64,000 bases of DNA from Allocoleopsis franciscana PCC 7113 (GTDB lineage Bacteria > Cyanobacteriota > Cyanobacteriia > Cyanobacteriales > Coleofasciculaceae): contig NC_019738.1 of assembly GCF_000317515.1 (NCBI RefSeq), positions 37,501-101,500 of the forward strand, given 5' to 3'. The notes under the pieces are model-generated. The model did no database searches, had not been told where the DNA came from, and saw nothing but the letters and a program-made list of their open reading frames with translations. Both the position numbers and the translations under genes were made by a program. Below, piece after piece: positions 43,138-52,784 of the stretch (position 1 is its first letter; each line of letters starts with the position of its first letter).

Positions 43138-43386
43138 GTGTCAGGTTCAACTGGAGAGCGTCCTTTTGGGGACATTATTACAAGTGTTCGTTACTGGGTA
43201 ATTCACAGTATCACTATTCCCGCTTTGTTTATTGCTGGCTGGCTATTTGTGCAAACGGGTCTGGCCTATGATGTGTTTGGTACACCCCGTCCTAATGAGT
43301 ATTTCACCCAAGACCGTGTGGAAGCACCCATTCTAAGCGATCGCTACGAAGCCAAACAGCAAATCCAGCAATTCTTAGGTAAGTAG
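43138..43386 (+). CDS. psbE: Cytochrome b559 alpha subunit
   Basis: This is an 82-residue PSII core subunit with one transmembrane helix. The heme-ligand His is in [20 protein letters not shown]. The start is GTG at 43138 because GGAAGGAGG (43121-43129) is 8 nt upstream and the protein then begins [12 protein letters not shown] as in other cyanobacteria. The upstream in-frame codons are not coding. First gene of psbE-psbF-psbL-psbJ. Confidence 0.98.
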   Translation: MSGSTGERPFGDIITSVRYWVIHSITIPALFIAGWLFVQTGLAYDVFGTPRPNEYFTQDRVEAPILSDRYEAKQQIQQFLGK

Positions 43387-43407
43387 TTCTAAAACAGGTT
43401 TAAGACA

Positions 43408-43542
43408 ATGACAGGTAATACTCCAAATCAACCCATTTCTTATCCAATTTTTACAGTTAGATGGCTAGCTGTTCATACACTGGGCGTGCCGACTGTTTTC
43501 TTCTTGGGCGCGATCGCAGCTATGCAGTTTATCCAACGTTAG
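43408..43542 (+). CDS. psbF: Cytochrome b559 beta subunit
   Basis: This 44-residue protein shares the b559 heme with PsbE. The axial His lies in [16 protein letters not shown], followed by [11 protein letters not shown] at the C-terminus. The short gene lies 21 bp after psbE. Identity is certain from sequence and position. Confidence 0.98.
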   Translation: MTGNTPNQPISYPIFTVRWLAVHTLGVPTVFFLGAIAAMQFIQR

Positions 43543-43553
43543 GAGAAACAACG

Positions 43554-43676
43554 ATGCCAGAAAGAGCTCCCAATCCAAATAACCAACCCGTTGAACTCAA
43601 TCGGACTTCCCTTTACTTAGGTTTGTTACTCATTTTTGTTCTCGGTATTCTGTTTTCCAGTTATTTCTTCAATTAA
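43554..43676 (+). CDS. psbL: Photosystem II protein L
   Basis: This is a 40-residue single-helix subunit at the PSII dimer interface: an N-terminal polar part ([16 protein letters not shown]) and helix [17 protein letters not shown], matching PsbL across cyanobacteria and chloroplasts. AGGAG lies 7 nt upstream of the ATG. Third gene of the operon. Confidence 0.98.
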   Translation: MPERAPNPNNQPVELNRTSLYLGLLLIFVLGILFSSYFFN

Positions 43677-43724
43677 CTGGATTTACTGGTAATGATTTTT
43701 GTTGTGAATTAGGAGGTAGAAGTT

Positions 43725-43844
43725 ATGGCTGGAACAGGAAAAATTCCTTTGTGGATTGTTGCCACAGTTGCGGGAACCGGTGTAATCGTAATTCTTGGTA
43801 TTTTCTTTTATGGTGCCTACGCGGGGCTAGGTTCCTCGCTGTAG
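43725..43844 (+). CDS. psbJ: Photosystem II protein J
   Basis: This 39-residue subunit with one transmembrane helix reads [20 protein letters not shown] then [13 protein letters not shown]. PsbJ regulates QA-QB electron flow. The gene has AGGAGG 8 nt upstream of the ATG and closes psbEFLJ. Confidence 0.97.
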   Translation: MAGTGKIPLWIVATVAGTGVIVILGIFFYGAYAGLGSSL

Positions 43845-43918
43845 GTTCCCTCCCAAGCTGTGGTTAATGAAGAATTAATTTGATGTTTATTTGACAGCAA
43901 AATAGTCATCAAAAGTCT

Positions 43919-43952
43919 ATACCGCCCACTTGACTCAAATGGGCGGTATTTT
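43919..43952 (+). terminator. Intrinsic terminator after psbJ
   Basis: ATACCGCCCA (43919-43928) pairs perfectly with TGGGCGGTAT (43940-43949) around an 11-nt loop, followed by TTTT. It ends the psbEFLJ transcript. The opposing 1172-residue protein gene stops 17 bp further. Confidence 0.9.
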
Positions 43953-43968
43953 AATGAGTCATGATTGT

Positions 43969-46900
43969 TTAGAGTTCAAACTCATCAAGAGAGAAATCGG
44001 ATAAGTTTGAAGGCACCACTACACAATCAACGGCTACTTTGCGACTCTCCCGTTGACTATCAATATCAACCGCGATCGCTTCAAACCGAATTTCCACACT
44101 ACCAAAAGGAACCGTTAACTGAGTCAGCGCCTCTTGCTCACCAGTGCGATCAGGAATCAGATCCATTAACCAGCGTGGCCCATCCAACAAAGAGCGGCTT
44201 TGACGGTCTTGAACCCACAGCTTGACACACAGACGAGCTGGATGAGGTGGCAATGTGACCCGGAGAGTGACCAGTTCTCCAGCCGCCAGTTTGCTGGTAG
44301 GTATAGAGAGTTCGGGTGCAGGGATGGGTAGTGCCAACTGCCGTGGGGAGAAAATCTCCTGTTGAAGTTGAGGTGTCAGCGGCACCGGGGCAGAAACCGT
44401 TTCTATTGTCTCAGTTTTCACCTTAACTTCCGGTGTAACCATAGGTGTTTCCGGTACGGCTAGGTCTTCGTCGTCTACCACAAATTCATTAGATTGAGTA
44501 GACCAATCTGTATCCGTGATATCAACCGCCGCTGACGGCTCAAATATTTCTGTTTTTGGGAAAAAACTCTCGTCCAAGGAAGGCGGTTGCAGGGATTCAG
44601 CCTCGGTCATGCCCTCTGGGGGGCTACCCAAAGCCATTGGGGCGTCAAATTCATCGCTGCCTTCTTCCCATATCGCCTCATCAAAATCAGTGAGCAATGT
44701 GTTAGAGGTCAGTGGTTGTGTCACTTCTTCCACATTAATTCCGACTGGCTCAGACTCAGAGAGTTGATTGACCGCCTCATCTGCCTCATGTTCTACTGAA
44801 TGGCTAGGAGGGGATAATTCACCGCTCAGCCACTTGGACAAAGCAGAATCTGCCGCGATAGAATTAAGCCGCGACCAAAAACGGTCTTGTATGTTTAACG
44901 ATTGAAAGGCATTATCCACAACCACCGACTCTGACGAAGGCTCACTAGGTTCATTGGTAAGTCCTAGTTCTGAGGTAATGGCTTCCTTCTGACTAACGCT
45001 ATCCGGAATCACTGCCTTACCGTTACCAGCAACCTGCTCAGGCATTGGAGGCATTTCGGTGGATAGCATCTGTTCTCCCACAACATCTGAGTCAGTAAGT
45101 GAGGAATCAGAACTATAGATAGATATCGCCCATTCATCAATCTCCTCCGCTTCTTCCAGGGGAGATTCTCCCGTCAATTCTACATCCTCAGCTCCTTCTA
45201 AAACCTCTGATGATGGCTTCTGGTTAGGGGGTTTTGAGGCCAACGCCACATCTTCTAAAAAGTCAGCGTTAAAGATGTCCAGAGAATCTTGGGTACCCAC
45301 CTTAGCGAGTTCGTTTTCATTAGTAGTACTATCCTTTAGTGACCCATTATTGGGAGACTCAACAACCGGAATGGGAGAGTCTGATTGTTCTGGAGCGAAG
45401 GGCAATGCCTGTGCTTCTTGAGCAATTGCTTGTGGTGGTACGCTTTGGGTAATCGCCTTACTCGATAAAGAACCTGCGCTCTGTATTTGTGAAATCGCCA
45501 CTTCTAACTGTTGCAGGGCATTTTGAAGTTGTGGCTCTGGAGTCGTATCTTGAGGTGTATCGGATACCAAAGACTTTGGTACTGTAGAGGAAGAGTCTTC
45601 CGGCAATGAGAGCGGTTGCGTCGGCTCGACCGCATCTGGAGAAGGAAACTTCACCGACTCAAGTTCACTGAGAATCCCAACAGGTGATTCCGACGACCCA
45701 ACCAATGATTCAGCGCTTTGGCTAATGGAGCGCACTTTAGGCAGTTTTGGCAGTTGGGGAGATCTTGAGGGTTTGGATGTGACGGTTGGTTGGTAAAGTT
45801 GTGGCGGCAAGGGACTCGCCGAAGAAGGTTTTAGAGAAAGCGGCGGATGACTTTGGGTCACGTCTACCAAGTCAAGTACAGGCGGATCTAGAGAGGGGGC
45901 AGATGTTTCTAGCCATCCTTCCTGAGATTCTGATAGGGGCGCGAGGTTCTGAGCGAGTACCAGCACTTTGGCTACAGGCATGGCCTGGGTTCCTGGAATA
46001 ATTGCTCCTAGTAACTCTTCTAAATCAGCCGTGACACTAAAAGGTTGACTGGCTAAAGCAACTGATGTTGACGAATTGGATAAGTGTCCTTGCCTGTCGT
46101 AAAGCGTAACTTTTCCTAAAATCAGACGGGTCGGGCAATCTGAAGGAATCTCTAGGGTATGCCTAAATGCGATCGGAAGCGGCTGTTCGGGTAGAGGCTG
46201 TTGAACTTCTAGCAAGATTCGTGAGCTTTGAGGGTCGCGCAACTCATAGCGCAGGCTACCTTGAAAAGCCGTCTTCAAGTCCCTGGATATTTCACCACTA
46301 CTCAACTGATTAACATCTAAAACATCCACTTGACCCGAAATCCTCAAACACTCTCCTCGTCGTGCAACTAAGGCTTCTTCGTCCAGGGTTAATAGGAGTC
46401 CTTGCTGATTAGTGGTGCTCTCGACCAACTCCTCTAACTCCTGCACAATCAGAGGTTGGGAAGGTTCAGGTCGCTCAAACTCTTGCATGACTGGCTCAAG
46501 CACCTGTTGCAGGATTTGCTCCAGCATTTGCAAGGATTGATCCAAAATGGGGTTGGTCGATGTTGCAACTTCAGGCAAGTACACGGTGAGCGTATTGTCG
46601 TTCTCTTCTGACTCAGCGGGTTCAGGGCGAATGGCTTGGTTTGCTAAGAAAGCCAGCACAACCTCAGTATCAACAATGTCCTCGCTATCGGACGTGGAAG
46701 CTGTCGGTAGGGGTTGAAGGGATGATTGATCGGCAGGAGGTTCAGGGACGATTTCCAGACTCGCCTGAATCTGCTGGAGTTTGGCGATGATCTCACTTTC
46801 CACCTCAGACATTTGCTCCTCAGAGGTCATTACCTCCTGCGGGACTTCATCCTGTTGGCCTAATGGGGTTGCTTCTAATGAACTGACCGAATGTTTGGGC

Positions 46901-47487
46901 GGCGGGGTGTTTTCGTCTTCTTCCTCTCTCTTCTCCACCCCCCATTCCTGTTCGCTCCCGATCGCATCTGAAGCCACGATAGGGGTAGACTGAGGAATTT
47001 CAGTTTCTATTGGGGTCGGTTCAACGAGGTCACTTTTAGCGGTGATAAGAGACTGTTCATTTTCGCCTAAATCTGCCTCAATCTCGGTTTTAGCTGGGGC
47101 GAGAAGCGCTGATGGGGGTTCAGGCAGTGCCATGGGTGTGACTTCTGCCAAAACGACCAATTGAACAGACTGCTGCCAGGAGTTACCCAAAAAATCGGAC
47201 ATGATATCGCCACAGCAACGAAATTCCCAGAATCCGGGTCTGAGGTAGGTAAAGGGAATTACTACCATTAACCCTTCTGGGTTAGTACGGCGCGATCGCT
47301 TCTGAGACCTTCGTTTCGGCGGAACTTCTTCGGTGCTGTCATGAGTGATGCAAATTTCCACATCCGTATTGATCCGGGAGGAGTGAGCCACGACGCGATA
47401 CCGACCCGCTTTGATTTCAGTCTTTGAGTTTATGGGCAGCCAAGTGCGATCGCCCTCTTTTTGTAGTAGAAATTCCCAATATTCCAT
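43969..47487 (-). CDS. Very long acidic low-complexity protein, function unknown
   Basis: This is a 1172-residue protein without a signal peptide. Residues 1-115 form a compact region (MEYWEFLLQKEGDRTWLPIN, then GFWEFRCCGDIMSD) like a beta-sandwich. The centre (about 130-1000) is dominated by Glu, Ser, Pro, Thr and Gln with no recognisable domain except a beta-rich patch at about 375-510 (EALVARRGECLRISGQVDVL). The C-terminal 110 residues (LVTLRVTLPPHPARLCVKLW, then SVEIRFEAIAVDIDSQRESR) again look folded. Folded ends with a disordered centre suggest a scaffold. The same arrangement seems to occur in other filamentous cyanobacteria. No operon. Confidence 0.75.
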   Translation of the reverse strand: MEYWEFLLQKEGDRTWLPINSKTEIKAGRYRVVAHSSRINTDVEICITHDSTEEVPPKRRSQKRSRRTNPEGLMVVIPFTYLRPGFWEFRCCGDIMSDFLGNSWQQSVQLVVLAEVTPMALPEPPSALLAPAKTEIEADLGENEQSLITAKSDLVEPTPIETEIPQSTPIVASDAIGSEQEWGVEKREEEDENTPPPKHSVSSLEATPLGQQDEVPQEVMTSEEQMSEVESEIIAKLQQIQASLEIVPEPPADQSSLQPLPTASTSDSEDIVDTEVVLAFLANQAIRPEPAESEENDNTLTVYLPEVATSTNPILDQSLQMLEQILQQVLEPVMQEFERPEPSQPLIVQELEELVESTTNQQGLLLTLDEEALVARRGECLRISGQVDVLDVNQLSSGEISRDLKTAFQGSLRYELRDPQSSRILLEVQQPLPEQPLPIAFRHTLEIPSDCPTRLILGKVTLYDRQGHLSNSSTSVALASQPFSVTADLEELLGAIIPGTQAMPVAKVLVLAQNLAPLSESQEGWLETSAPSLDPPVLDLVDVTQSHPPLSLKPSSASPLPPQLYQPTVTSKPSRSPQLPKLPKVRSISQSAESLVGSSESPVGILSELESVKFPSPDAVEPTQPLSLPEDSSSTVPKSLVSDTPQDTTPEPQLQNALQQLEVAISQIQSAGSLSSKAITQSVPPQAIAQEAQALPFAPEQSDSPIPVVESPNNGSLKDSTTNENELAKVGTQDSLDIFNADFLEDVALASKPPNQKPSSEVLEGAEDVELTGESPLEEAEEIDEWAISIYSSDSSLTDSDVVGEQMLSTEMPPMPEQVAGNGKAVIPDSVSQKEAITSELGLTNEPSEPSSESVVVDNAFQSLNIQDRFWSRLNSIAADSALSKWLSGELSPPSHSVEHEADEAVNQLSESEPVGINVEEVTQPLTSNTLLTDFDEAIWEEGSDEFDAPMALGSPPEGMTEAESLQPPSLDESFFPKTEIFEPSAAVDITDTDWSTQSNEFVVDDEDLAVPETPMVTPEVKVKTETIETVSAPVPLTPQLQQEIFSPRQLALPIPAPELSIPTSKLAAGELVTLRVTLPPHPARLCVKLWVQDRQSRSLLDGPRWLMDLIPDRTGEQEALTQLTVPFGSVEIRFEAIAVDIDSQRESRKVAVDCVVVPSNLSDFSLDEFEL

Positions 47488-47637
47488 AGCTATTAGCGAT
47501 TCTTCTATGAGCTATTAGTTTGGACTGTGGAAGAGGCTTCCGTCTAGAGTTTAATCTCTAACATCCAATTCTTTAATTTCTTTAGTTTAATGGTTGCTAG
47601 AAAGTTGCTAGAAATTCGCTCACGAATCACCCAGCCG

Positions 47638-48921
47638 CTATTTCAAGCTCTCAATCTGGCCTCGTAGCTCATCTGCTTTTTCTAGTAAGTCAGCGATGGC
47701 GATCGCACTTTGTTCTTTAGACGCCATCCACTTGAGCTGAACCGTTTGGGTTTGAGCCTCCTCTTCACCCAGAATCAGGCACGCCACGGCACCGCTACGG
47801 GAAGCACGAGCAAATTGCTTTTTAAAGGCACTGCCGCTCAAGTCTAATTCAACGCTAAATCCAGCCTGACGTAGCTGTTGCGCGAGTTTGAGCGATTGAG
47901 CTTCGGCGGCCTCGCCTCTGGATACCACATAAAAATCGAGTCCTTGGCGAGGAGTCTCTTGTATTTGCTGCAACAGTATAATTAAACGCTCCAGACCAAT
48001 AGCCCATCCGACCGCAGGCGTCGGGGCACCCCCCAATTCCTGAACCAATCCATCGTAGCGACCCCCTCCACAAACTGTGGCTTGTGCCCCTAAGTCATCG
48101 GAGATAATTTCAAAAGCCGTGTGGGTATAGTAATCCAACCCGCGAACTAAGCGAGGATTAAGCTGGTAGCAAATCCCTAAATTACTCAACAATTGCTGCA
48201 CTTGTTCAAAGTGACGCTTGGAGTCTGAGCCGAGATAGTCCAAAATACTGGGGGCATCCTGAGTAATTTTCTGGGTGCGCTCGTCTTTACTATCCAAAAT
48301 CCTCATGGGATTGCGAGTGAGACGTTCCTGAGAGTCTTTGTCTAACTCATCTTGGTAAGGCATCAGGTAATTCACGAGTGCCTCCCGATACTGATGCCTA
48401 TCTTCTAGATTTCCCACAGAGTTGAGGTCAAAACGGAGGTTCTTGAGTCCCAGCGTTTGTAGGATATCGGTGGCGATCGCAATTACCTCAGCATCCGCCC
48501 TCGGATCGGCACTCCCAATCACCTCAACTCCCAATTGATGAAATTGCCGCTGACGCCCAGCTTGAGGATTTTCATAGCGAAACATTGGCCCAGTGTACCA
48601 GAGGCGTTGTACCCCTCCACTGGCGTAGAGATTGTTTTGAATCAAAGCCCGAACTACACCCGCTGTTCCTTCTGGGCGTAAAGTCACAGAACGGGGCGGA
48701 GTGGCTCGATCATTAAAAGTGTACATTTCCTTGCCCACGATATCGGTGGCTTCACCAATACCCCGTGCAAATAGATCCGTCCGCTCAAAGATAGGGGGAC
48801 GAATTTCCTGATAAGCGGCTCTATCAAGAATTTGCCGTGCGATCGCCTCAACCCACTGCCAATACCGGACTTCCTCCGGCAGAATATCCCGTGTTCCTCG
48901 TAAAGCCTGAATTGAACCCAT
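47638..48921 (-). CDS. hisS: Histidine-tRNA ligase
   Basis: This class II aminoacyl-tRNA synthetase has about 427 residues. Motif 2 is in RYENPQAGRQRQFHQLGVEV, the histidine-specific segments are LVRGLDYYTHTAFEI and CGGGRYDGLV, and motif 3 is in PAVGWAIGLERLIILL. A C-terminal anticodon-binding domain follows (from about 330). The ATG at 48921 begins MGSIQALRGTRDILPEE, the family start; upstream codons belong to the overlapping neighbour. The 3' end of the small gene upstream lies 26 bp before this start, so the two are coupled. Confidence 0.96.
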   Translation of the reverse strand: MGSIQALRGTRDILPEEVRYWQWVEAIARQILDRAAYQEIRPPIFERTDLFARGIGEATDIVGKEMYTFNDRATPPRSVTLRPEGTAGVVRALIQNNLYASGGVQRLWYTGPMFRYENPQAGRQRQFHQLGVEVIGSADPRADAEVIAIATDILQTLGLKNLRFDLNSVGNLEDRHQYREALVNYLMPYQDELDKDSQERLTRNPMRILDSKDERTQKITQDAPSILDYLGSDSKRHFEQVQQLLSNLGICYQLNPRLVRGLDYYTHTAFEIISDDLGAQATVCGGGRYDGLVQELGGAPTPAVGWAIGLERLIILLQQIQETPRQGLDFYVVSRGEAAEAQSLKLAQQLRQAGFSVELDLSGSAFKKQFARASRSGAVACLILGEEEAQTQTVQLKWMASKEQSAIAIADLLEKADELRGQIESLK

Positions 48922-48946
48922 TAAACTTTCGCTTCCCAATGATGTC

Positions 48947-49228
48947 CTACGGCATTTCCTGGGAAGTTTCTGCTTCCCAGGCACCATAGCGGTTTTGATA
49001 GTATGCCAAAATTTGGTTCACTCGTTCCCGGCTCAAAGCATCAGAAGCGTCAGCATACTGAATCCACAATCCACCGACTTGACTTTGGTGATAATCAAAT
49101 GATGCCGCCGTCTGAGAAACCAAACCCACATCCACCCCTGGCACTTGCCGCAAGTGAGCTGCGACCTCCCGATATACAGCCAAGGGTAACCCAGGACAAC
49201 GAATTTGATGACGCAGCAGCTCCAGCAC
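48947..49228 (-). CDS. Small conserved cyanobacterial protein, unknown function
   Basis: This 93-residue protein (PGLPLAVYREVAAHLRQVPG, QSQVGGLWIQYADASDALSR, VNQILAYYQNRYGAWE) has the look of a genuine conserved protein. Its position just upstream of hisS on the same strand with 25 bp between them indicates cotranscription. No domain or catalytic motif is recognised. The predicted fold is alpha/beta with no membrane segment. Confidence 0.7.
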   Translation of the reverse strand: MLELLRHQIRCPGLPLAVYREVAAHLRQVPGVDVGLVSQTAASFDYHQSQVGGLWIQYADASDALSRERVNQILAYYQNRYGAWEAETSQEMP

Positions 49229-49267
49229 GATGTTTTGTACTCCTTTTTAACAAACTATCCAATCAAG

Positions 49268-50266
49268 TCAAGCTGGAGAAGAGACAGTTGTATGGCTTGG
49301 TGTCGAGGCGGGTGGCACAGAAGCTGTCGGGGGTGGTGGGGGTTGTCCGGGTCCACCAGGAGATGTGGAGGGCGTTTCACCAACACCTCTGGCCACCTCA
49401 ACACCATACTGCTCCAAAATCACGACCGGGTTTGGGCCTCGATTGGTCTCAATTCGCTTGACCAGAACTTGTCCATTGGCAATGCGTTGTCCTTCCCGGA
49501 CGTAGCGATCGGGTTCATTGGGAACTTTCACGATTGCCATCTGCACACCACCCACTTCAACAACTCCTGTTACTTGAACTCCTTGTGCTTGGGTTGGTTC
49601 TGGCAGTTTTGGCAATTCGGGTACAATCTTGGGAGCAGCTCCAGGGGGAGCCAATTTTGCTGTTTGACCTGGTTGTGACCCAGAACCAGAAGGGGATGAA
49701 TTTGAGCCTTTTGCTGTGGGTGGCGGCGGCAACTTGAGGAGATTCGGTAATGGTTGGGCGGCAATCACACCTTTTCTCTGAGTCTGTGACCCATTATTTC
49801 TCTGTGACCCATTATTTCTCTGTGGCCCATTATTTTTTGTTTGTGGAGCTAATGGGATTTTAGGCAGTTGTGGTGCAGGAAGCTGAGGTACAGTGGGCAC
49901 TGGTCGATTGTTAGCACCCTGGCTAGCAGATTGGTTGGGTGATACTGTCACTTGCGGTTGTACGGGAACAGCCGAAAATGGATCACTTTTCTTCCCCAGA
50001 GGAACTCGTTTTACTGCATTTTCAGGGAGTTCAGGCTGAATCAAACCAGGTACCGCTGAGCTAGTTCCCGGTTGTTGGGCAACCAAAGGCTTACTTCCGA
50101 AAGGAGTGGAAGTTGCAGCAGGTGAGGGTTTGGGAGGGCTTACAGAGGCAGCAGGCTGAGGCGAGGGGGTTTCTGTCACCGCCTGATCTTCCTGGTTGCC
50201 AATCAGACAGCCGTTTGTTAACAGAGCGAGTACACTCACCAACGCAATTAATGAAATTTTACGCAT
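49268..50266 (-). CDS. Proline-rich lipoprotein with a PilP/GspC-like C-terminal domain
   Basis: This 332-residue protein has a lipoprotein signal ending at Cys20 (SLIALVSVLALLTNGC). Residues 25-225 are Pro/Gln/Asn-rich and disordered, with a short tandem repeat (NNGSQRNNGSQ) from an 18-bp DNA repeat at 49786-49835. The C-terminal domain (about 228-300) reads VQVTGVVEVGGVQMAIVKVP then GQRIANGQVLVKRIETNRGP and resembles the PilP/GspC homology region of secretion and pilus systems. The last 30 residues are again Pro-rich. No pil genes are adjacent. Function uncertain. Confidence 0.65.
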   Translation of the reverse strand: MRKISLIALVSVLALLTNGCLIGNQEDQAVTETPSPQPAASVSPPKPSPAATSTPFGSKPLVAQQPGTSSAVPGLIQPELPENAVKRVPLGKKSDPFSAVPVQPQVTVSPNQSASQGANNRPVPTVPQLPAPQLPKIPLAPQTKNNGPQRNNGSQRNNGSQTQRKGVIAAQPLPNLLKLPPPPTAKGSNSSPSGSGSQPGQTAKLAPPGAAPKIVPELPKLPEPTQAQGVQVTGVVEVGGVQMAIVKVPNEPDRYVREGQRIANGQVLVKRIETNRGPNPVVILEQYGVEVARGVGETPSTSPGGPGQPPPPPTASVPPASTPSHTTVSSPA

Positions 50267-50438
50267 GACCAGTTCCCCAAGGATTTACCAGAAGACACCG
50301 CCGACCTTATCAATCTCAGACTCAGAACTCGATCCGATGTGTAGATATCTTTAAGTATATCGAAACAGTTGTTGGAACTTCCCAGACAAGAGCAGGAGTG
50401 AGCGAGATGTTTTTGTCAAAAGTTGCGGTCAATCCGCT

Positions 50439-50906
50439 ATGATACCTGATTGGAAAACAGAACAGTATATTGCTAATGTACAGAAAAATTTCCTTGATCA
50501 ACTTTCTCGACGGCTGGTAAACGAAAACCAAGTTATCGCTGTAGAGAGTTTGAATGTCAAAGGGATGGTAAAAAATCACAATCTAGCTAAGGCAATTAGC
50601 GATTCTAGCGGGTCAACATTTGTTGGAATGCTCAAATATAAATGTGAGTGGGAAGGCAAGGTATTAATGCAAGTTGACCGATTCTTTCCATCCAGTAACA
50701 TCTGTCACGAATGCCTACATCAGATAGGTGAAATGCTGCTTGATGTTCGGGCTTGGACAAGTCCAAGCTGTAAAACACATTATGACAGGGATATTAATGA
50801 GGCAAAAAATATTCTTGCCGAAGCGCTTAAGCTTCTCGCCACTGGCACGAGGGCGACTGCCAGTGGAGGGAGTGTAAGACTAAGCCGGGACGCCAGTCAT
50901 CAGTGA
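50439..50906 (+). pseudogene. C-terminal relic of an IS200/IS605-type TnpB
   Basis: Only the last third of a TnpB-like RNA-guided nuclease remains. RuvC-II is visible in QVIAVESLNVKGMVKNHNLA, the zinc ribbon in SSNICHECLHQIGEM and SPSCKTH, and RuvC-III in YDRDINEAKNILAEAL. The first cysteine of the second zinc pair is lost (SPSC for CPSC), and the entire N-terminal domain and RuvC-I are absent. The 3' flank has a hairpin CACTGGC/GCCAGTG (50839-50864) and a GC-rich tail as in IS605 right ends. No tnpA is present. Non-functional. Confidence 0.82.
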
Positions 50907-51098
50907 CGGCAACTCCCCGCGAAGCTGGACGCCAAGCTTTTATTTCGTAGAAATGAAGCATGGTAGTTCACCTCTAGAGCTAAACTTTAGTTAGAAGATC
51001 GCTGACTTACTCTATACTCTTCAAATTCCTTAAAGTTTTGCCTATCAAGTTTTCATTTGAATGAGTCTGCGTTTCGACAGCCTCGCTCAACTTACCCC

Positions 51099-51893
51099 AT
51101 GAAATATAAAACAGGAGTTGTATTATCGATGATTCCTTCCATTCAACGACTAGGGATAGCCTTGTTAGTGGCTTCTAGTATGGAAATTGCATTAAGTTGT
51201 ATGAATCCAATACCTTCACAAGCCGCATTGTTGACACTCAATGATGGTACAACCTGCGAGGGACAGTTCCAAGGACGCAATGGTAGAGGGCTATGTGTTT
51301 TCTCAGAGGCAGGAGGCGGTAGTCCTTATGACTACTACGAGGGGGAGATCCGCAACGGTCAGCCCAACGGTAGGGGTATCTTTGTGTATAACAATGATGA
51401 CCGCTATGAGGGACAGGTTACCAACGGTCAACCTAACGGCAGGGGAATGTTTTTGTTTGCCAATAATGACCGCTATGAAGGAAGCATCCGCAACGGTCAG
51501 CCGAATGGCACAGGAACCTTTACGTTCTCGACAGGCGATCGCTACGTAGGAAGCGTCCGCAACGGTGTACCCCACGGTCAAGGAACCTTTACGTTTGCGA
51601 ATGGACAACGCTACACAGGAGGCTTTTACCTAGGTCAAGTCAAGGGTAATGGTACCTTAATACACGCCAATGGTGTACGCTGCCAAGGGACTTTTTACAA
51701 TAGCAAATTTACGGGTAAAGGAACTTGCACTTATCCGTCAGGTTCTCCTTATCGAAGCTATACGGGAGAGTTGCGTGCTGGACAACCTGAAGGCAGAGGA
51801 GTATTAACGTTCGCGAACGGACAAATCTACACTGGGGAGATTCGCGATGGTGAACCTTTTCGTCCCGATAGCCGGAATAGCCGTCAGCGTTAG
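51099..51893 (+). CDS. Exported MORN-repeat protein
   Basis: This protein of about 264 residues has an N-terminal signal region (LGIALLVASSMEIALSCMNP) followed by about eight MORN-type repeats of 23 residues (YEGEIRNGQPNGRGIFVYNN, RYEGQVTNGQPNGRGMFLFA, RYVGSVRNGVPHGQGTFTFA and others). MORN repeats bind lipids or proteins, or act as scaffold. The repeats are similar enough at the DNA level to be direct repeats (unit about 69 bp, 51340-51650). The ATG at 51099 is preferred over 51057. Role unknown. Confidence 0.8.
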   Translation: MKYKTGVVLSMIPSIQRLGIALLVASSMEIALSCMNPIPSQAALLTLNDGTTCEGQFQGRNGRGLCVFSEAGGGSPYDYYEGEIRNGQPNGRGIFVYNNDDRYEGQVTNGQPNGRGMFLFANNDRYEGSIRNGQPNGTGTFTFSTGDRYVGSVRNGVPHGQGTFTFANGQRYTGGFYLGQVKGNGTLIHANGVRCQGTFYNSKFTGKGTCTYPSGSPYRSYTGELRAGQPEGRGVLTFANGQIYTGEIRDGEPFRPDSRNSRQR

Positions 51894-52007
51894 TAACTGA
51901 TTCAACTTTCGTAACGACTACGGGAACAGAGTCTACCGCGCTTCAGCTGTGTTTACTAAGGTCTTGGTCTTGCCTTATATAGCCTGTTAACCTCCTCAGT
52001 GAGGCGC

Positions 52008-52784
52008 TTAATGCTCTGCTCCACTCATGAATTTTTTCAGGGCATCTAGTCCTTTTTTCACACGCCGGGAGACCGTCACGACGCTAATGTCCAGGCGTTC
52101 TGCCACCTCTTTTTGAGTCAAGTCGTGTAAAAAAACAAATTCTAGAACATCACGAGTCCGTTTTTCCAGGAGCGCCAAAGCTTGTTGCAGGCGAATTTGA
52201 TCTTCTTGGGCTAACTGAAAACTGCGATAGCGCGGATCGGGGACCAGTTCACCTAAGCTGGAAGTTCCCTCTTCGGCGTCTCCCACCGGTGTATCCAAAC
52301 TTAGCGGTTCGCGATTTTGGTGAGCTAGCTTAATTTCTTGCCATTCAGCAAGAGAAATCTCTAGTGCTAAGGCGATTTCAGAATCGGTCGGCTGTCGATT
52401 AAGTTTTACCCGTAATTCTTGAATCAGTTCCACAGACTGTTGCCGTAGCGCCAGCCAGCGTCGAGGAATGCGAACCGAGCAACCGCGATCGCGCAAATAG
52501 TGCTGAATTTCCCCACGGATGTAAGGAATCGCAAAGGAGCTAAAAGCACTTCCTTTGGTTGTGTCAAACCGTTCAACAGCACGAATTAAGCCAAGACAGC
52601 CTACTTGAAGTAAATCTTCATAACTTTCGGTACACTGATTGACCCAGTGATGAGCCTCTTTTCTAACCAGTCCGAAATTGAGGTGAACGAGTCGGTTGCG
52701 AATCTCTGATGAGCCGGTCTGCTGGTACTCCCGCAATAATTGTAGGCTCTCGTGCTTCAGTTCATGGGTGGTAGAGGTAGACAT
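52008..52784 (-). CDS. sigF: RNA polymerase sigma factor SigF (group 3)
   Basis: This 258-residue sigma-70 family factor has region 2 (YEDLLQVGCLGLIRAVERFD, about 56-75, and FSSFAIPYIRGEIQHYLRD), region 3 (RQPTDSEIALALEISLAEWQ) and region 4 with the helix-turn-helix DLTQKEVAERLDISVVTVSR (about 222-241). The size and sequence match cyanobacterial SigF, which controls pili, motility and salt or high-light stress genes. No anti-sigma gene is adjacent. The ATG is at 52784. Confidence 0.92.
   Translation of the reverse strand: MSTSTTHELKHESLQLLREYQQTGSSEIRNRLVHLNFGLVRKEAHHWVNQCTESYEDLLQVGCLGLIRAVERFDTTKGSAFSSFAIPYIRGEIQHYLRDRGCSVRIPRRWLALRQQSVELIQELRVKLNRQPTDSEIALALEISLAEWQEIKLAHQNREPLSLDTPVGDAEEGTSSLGELVPDPRYRSFQLAQEDQIRLQQALALLEKRTRDVLEFVFLHDLTQKEVAERLDISVVTVSRRVKKGLDALKKFMSGAEH

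Noticed and set aside
49003-49461. 152-codon plus-strand frame over the hisS-upstream genes
   Set aside because: It is antisense to two better supported minus-strand genes and reads as out-of-frame translation.
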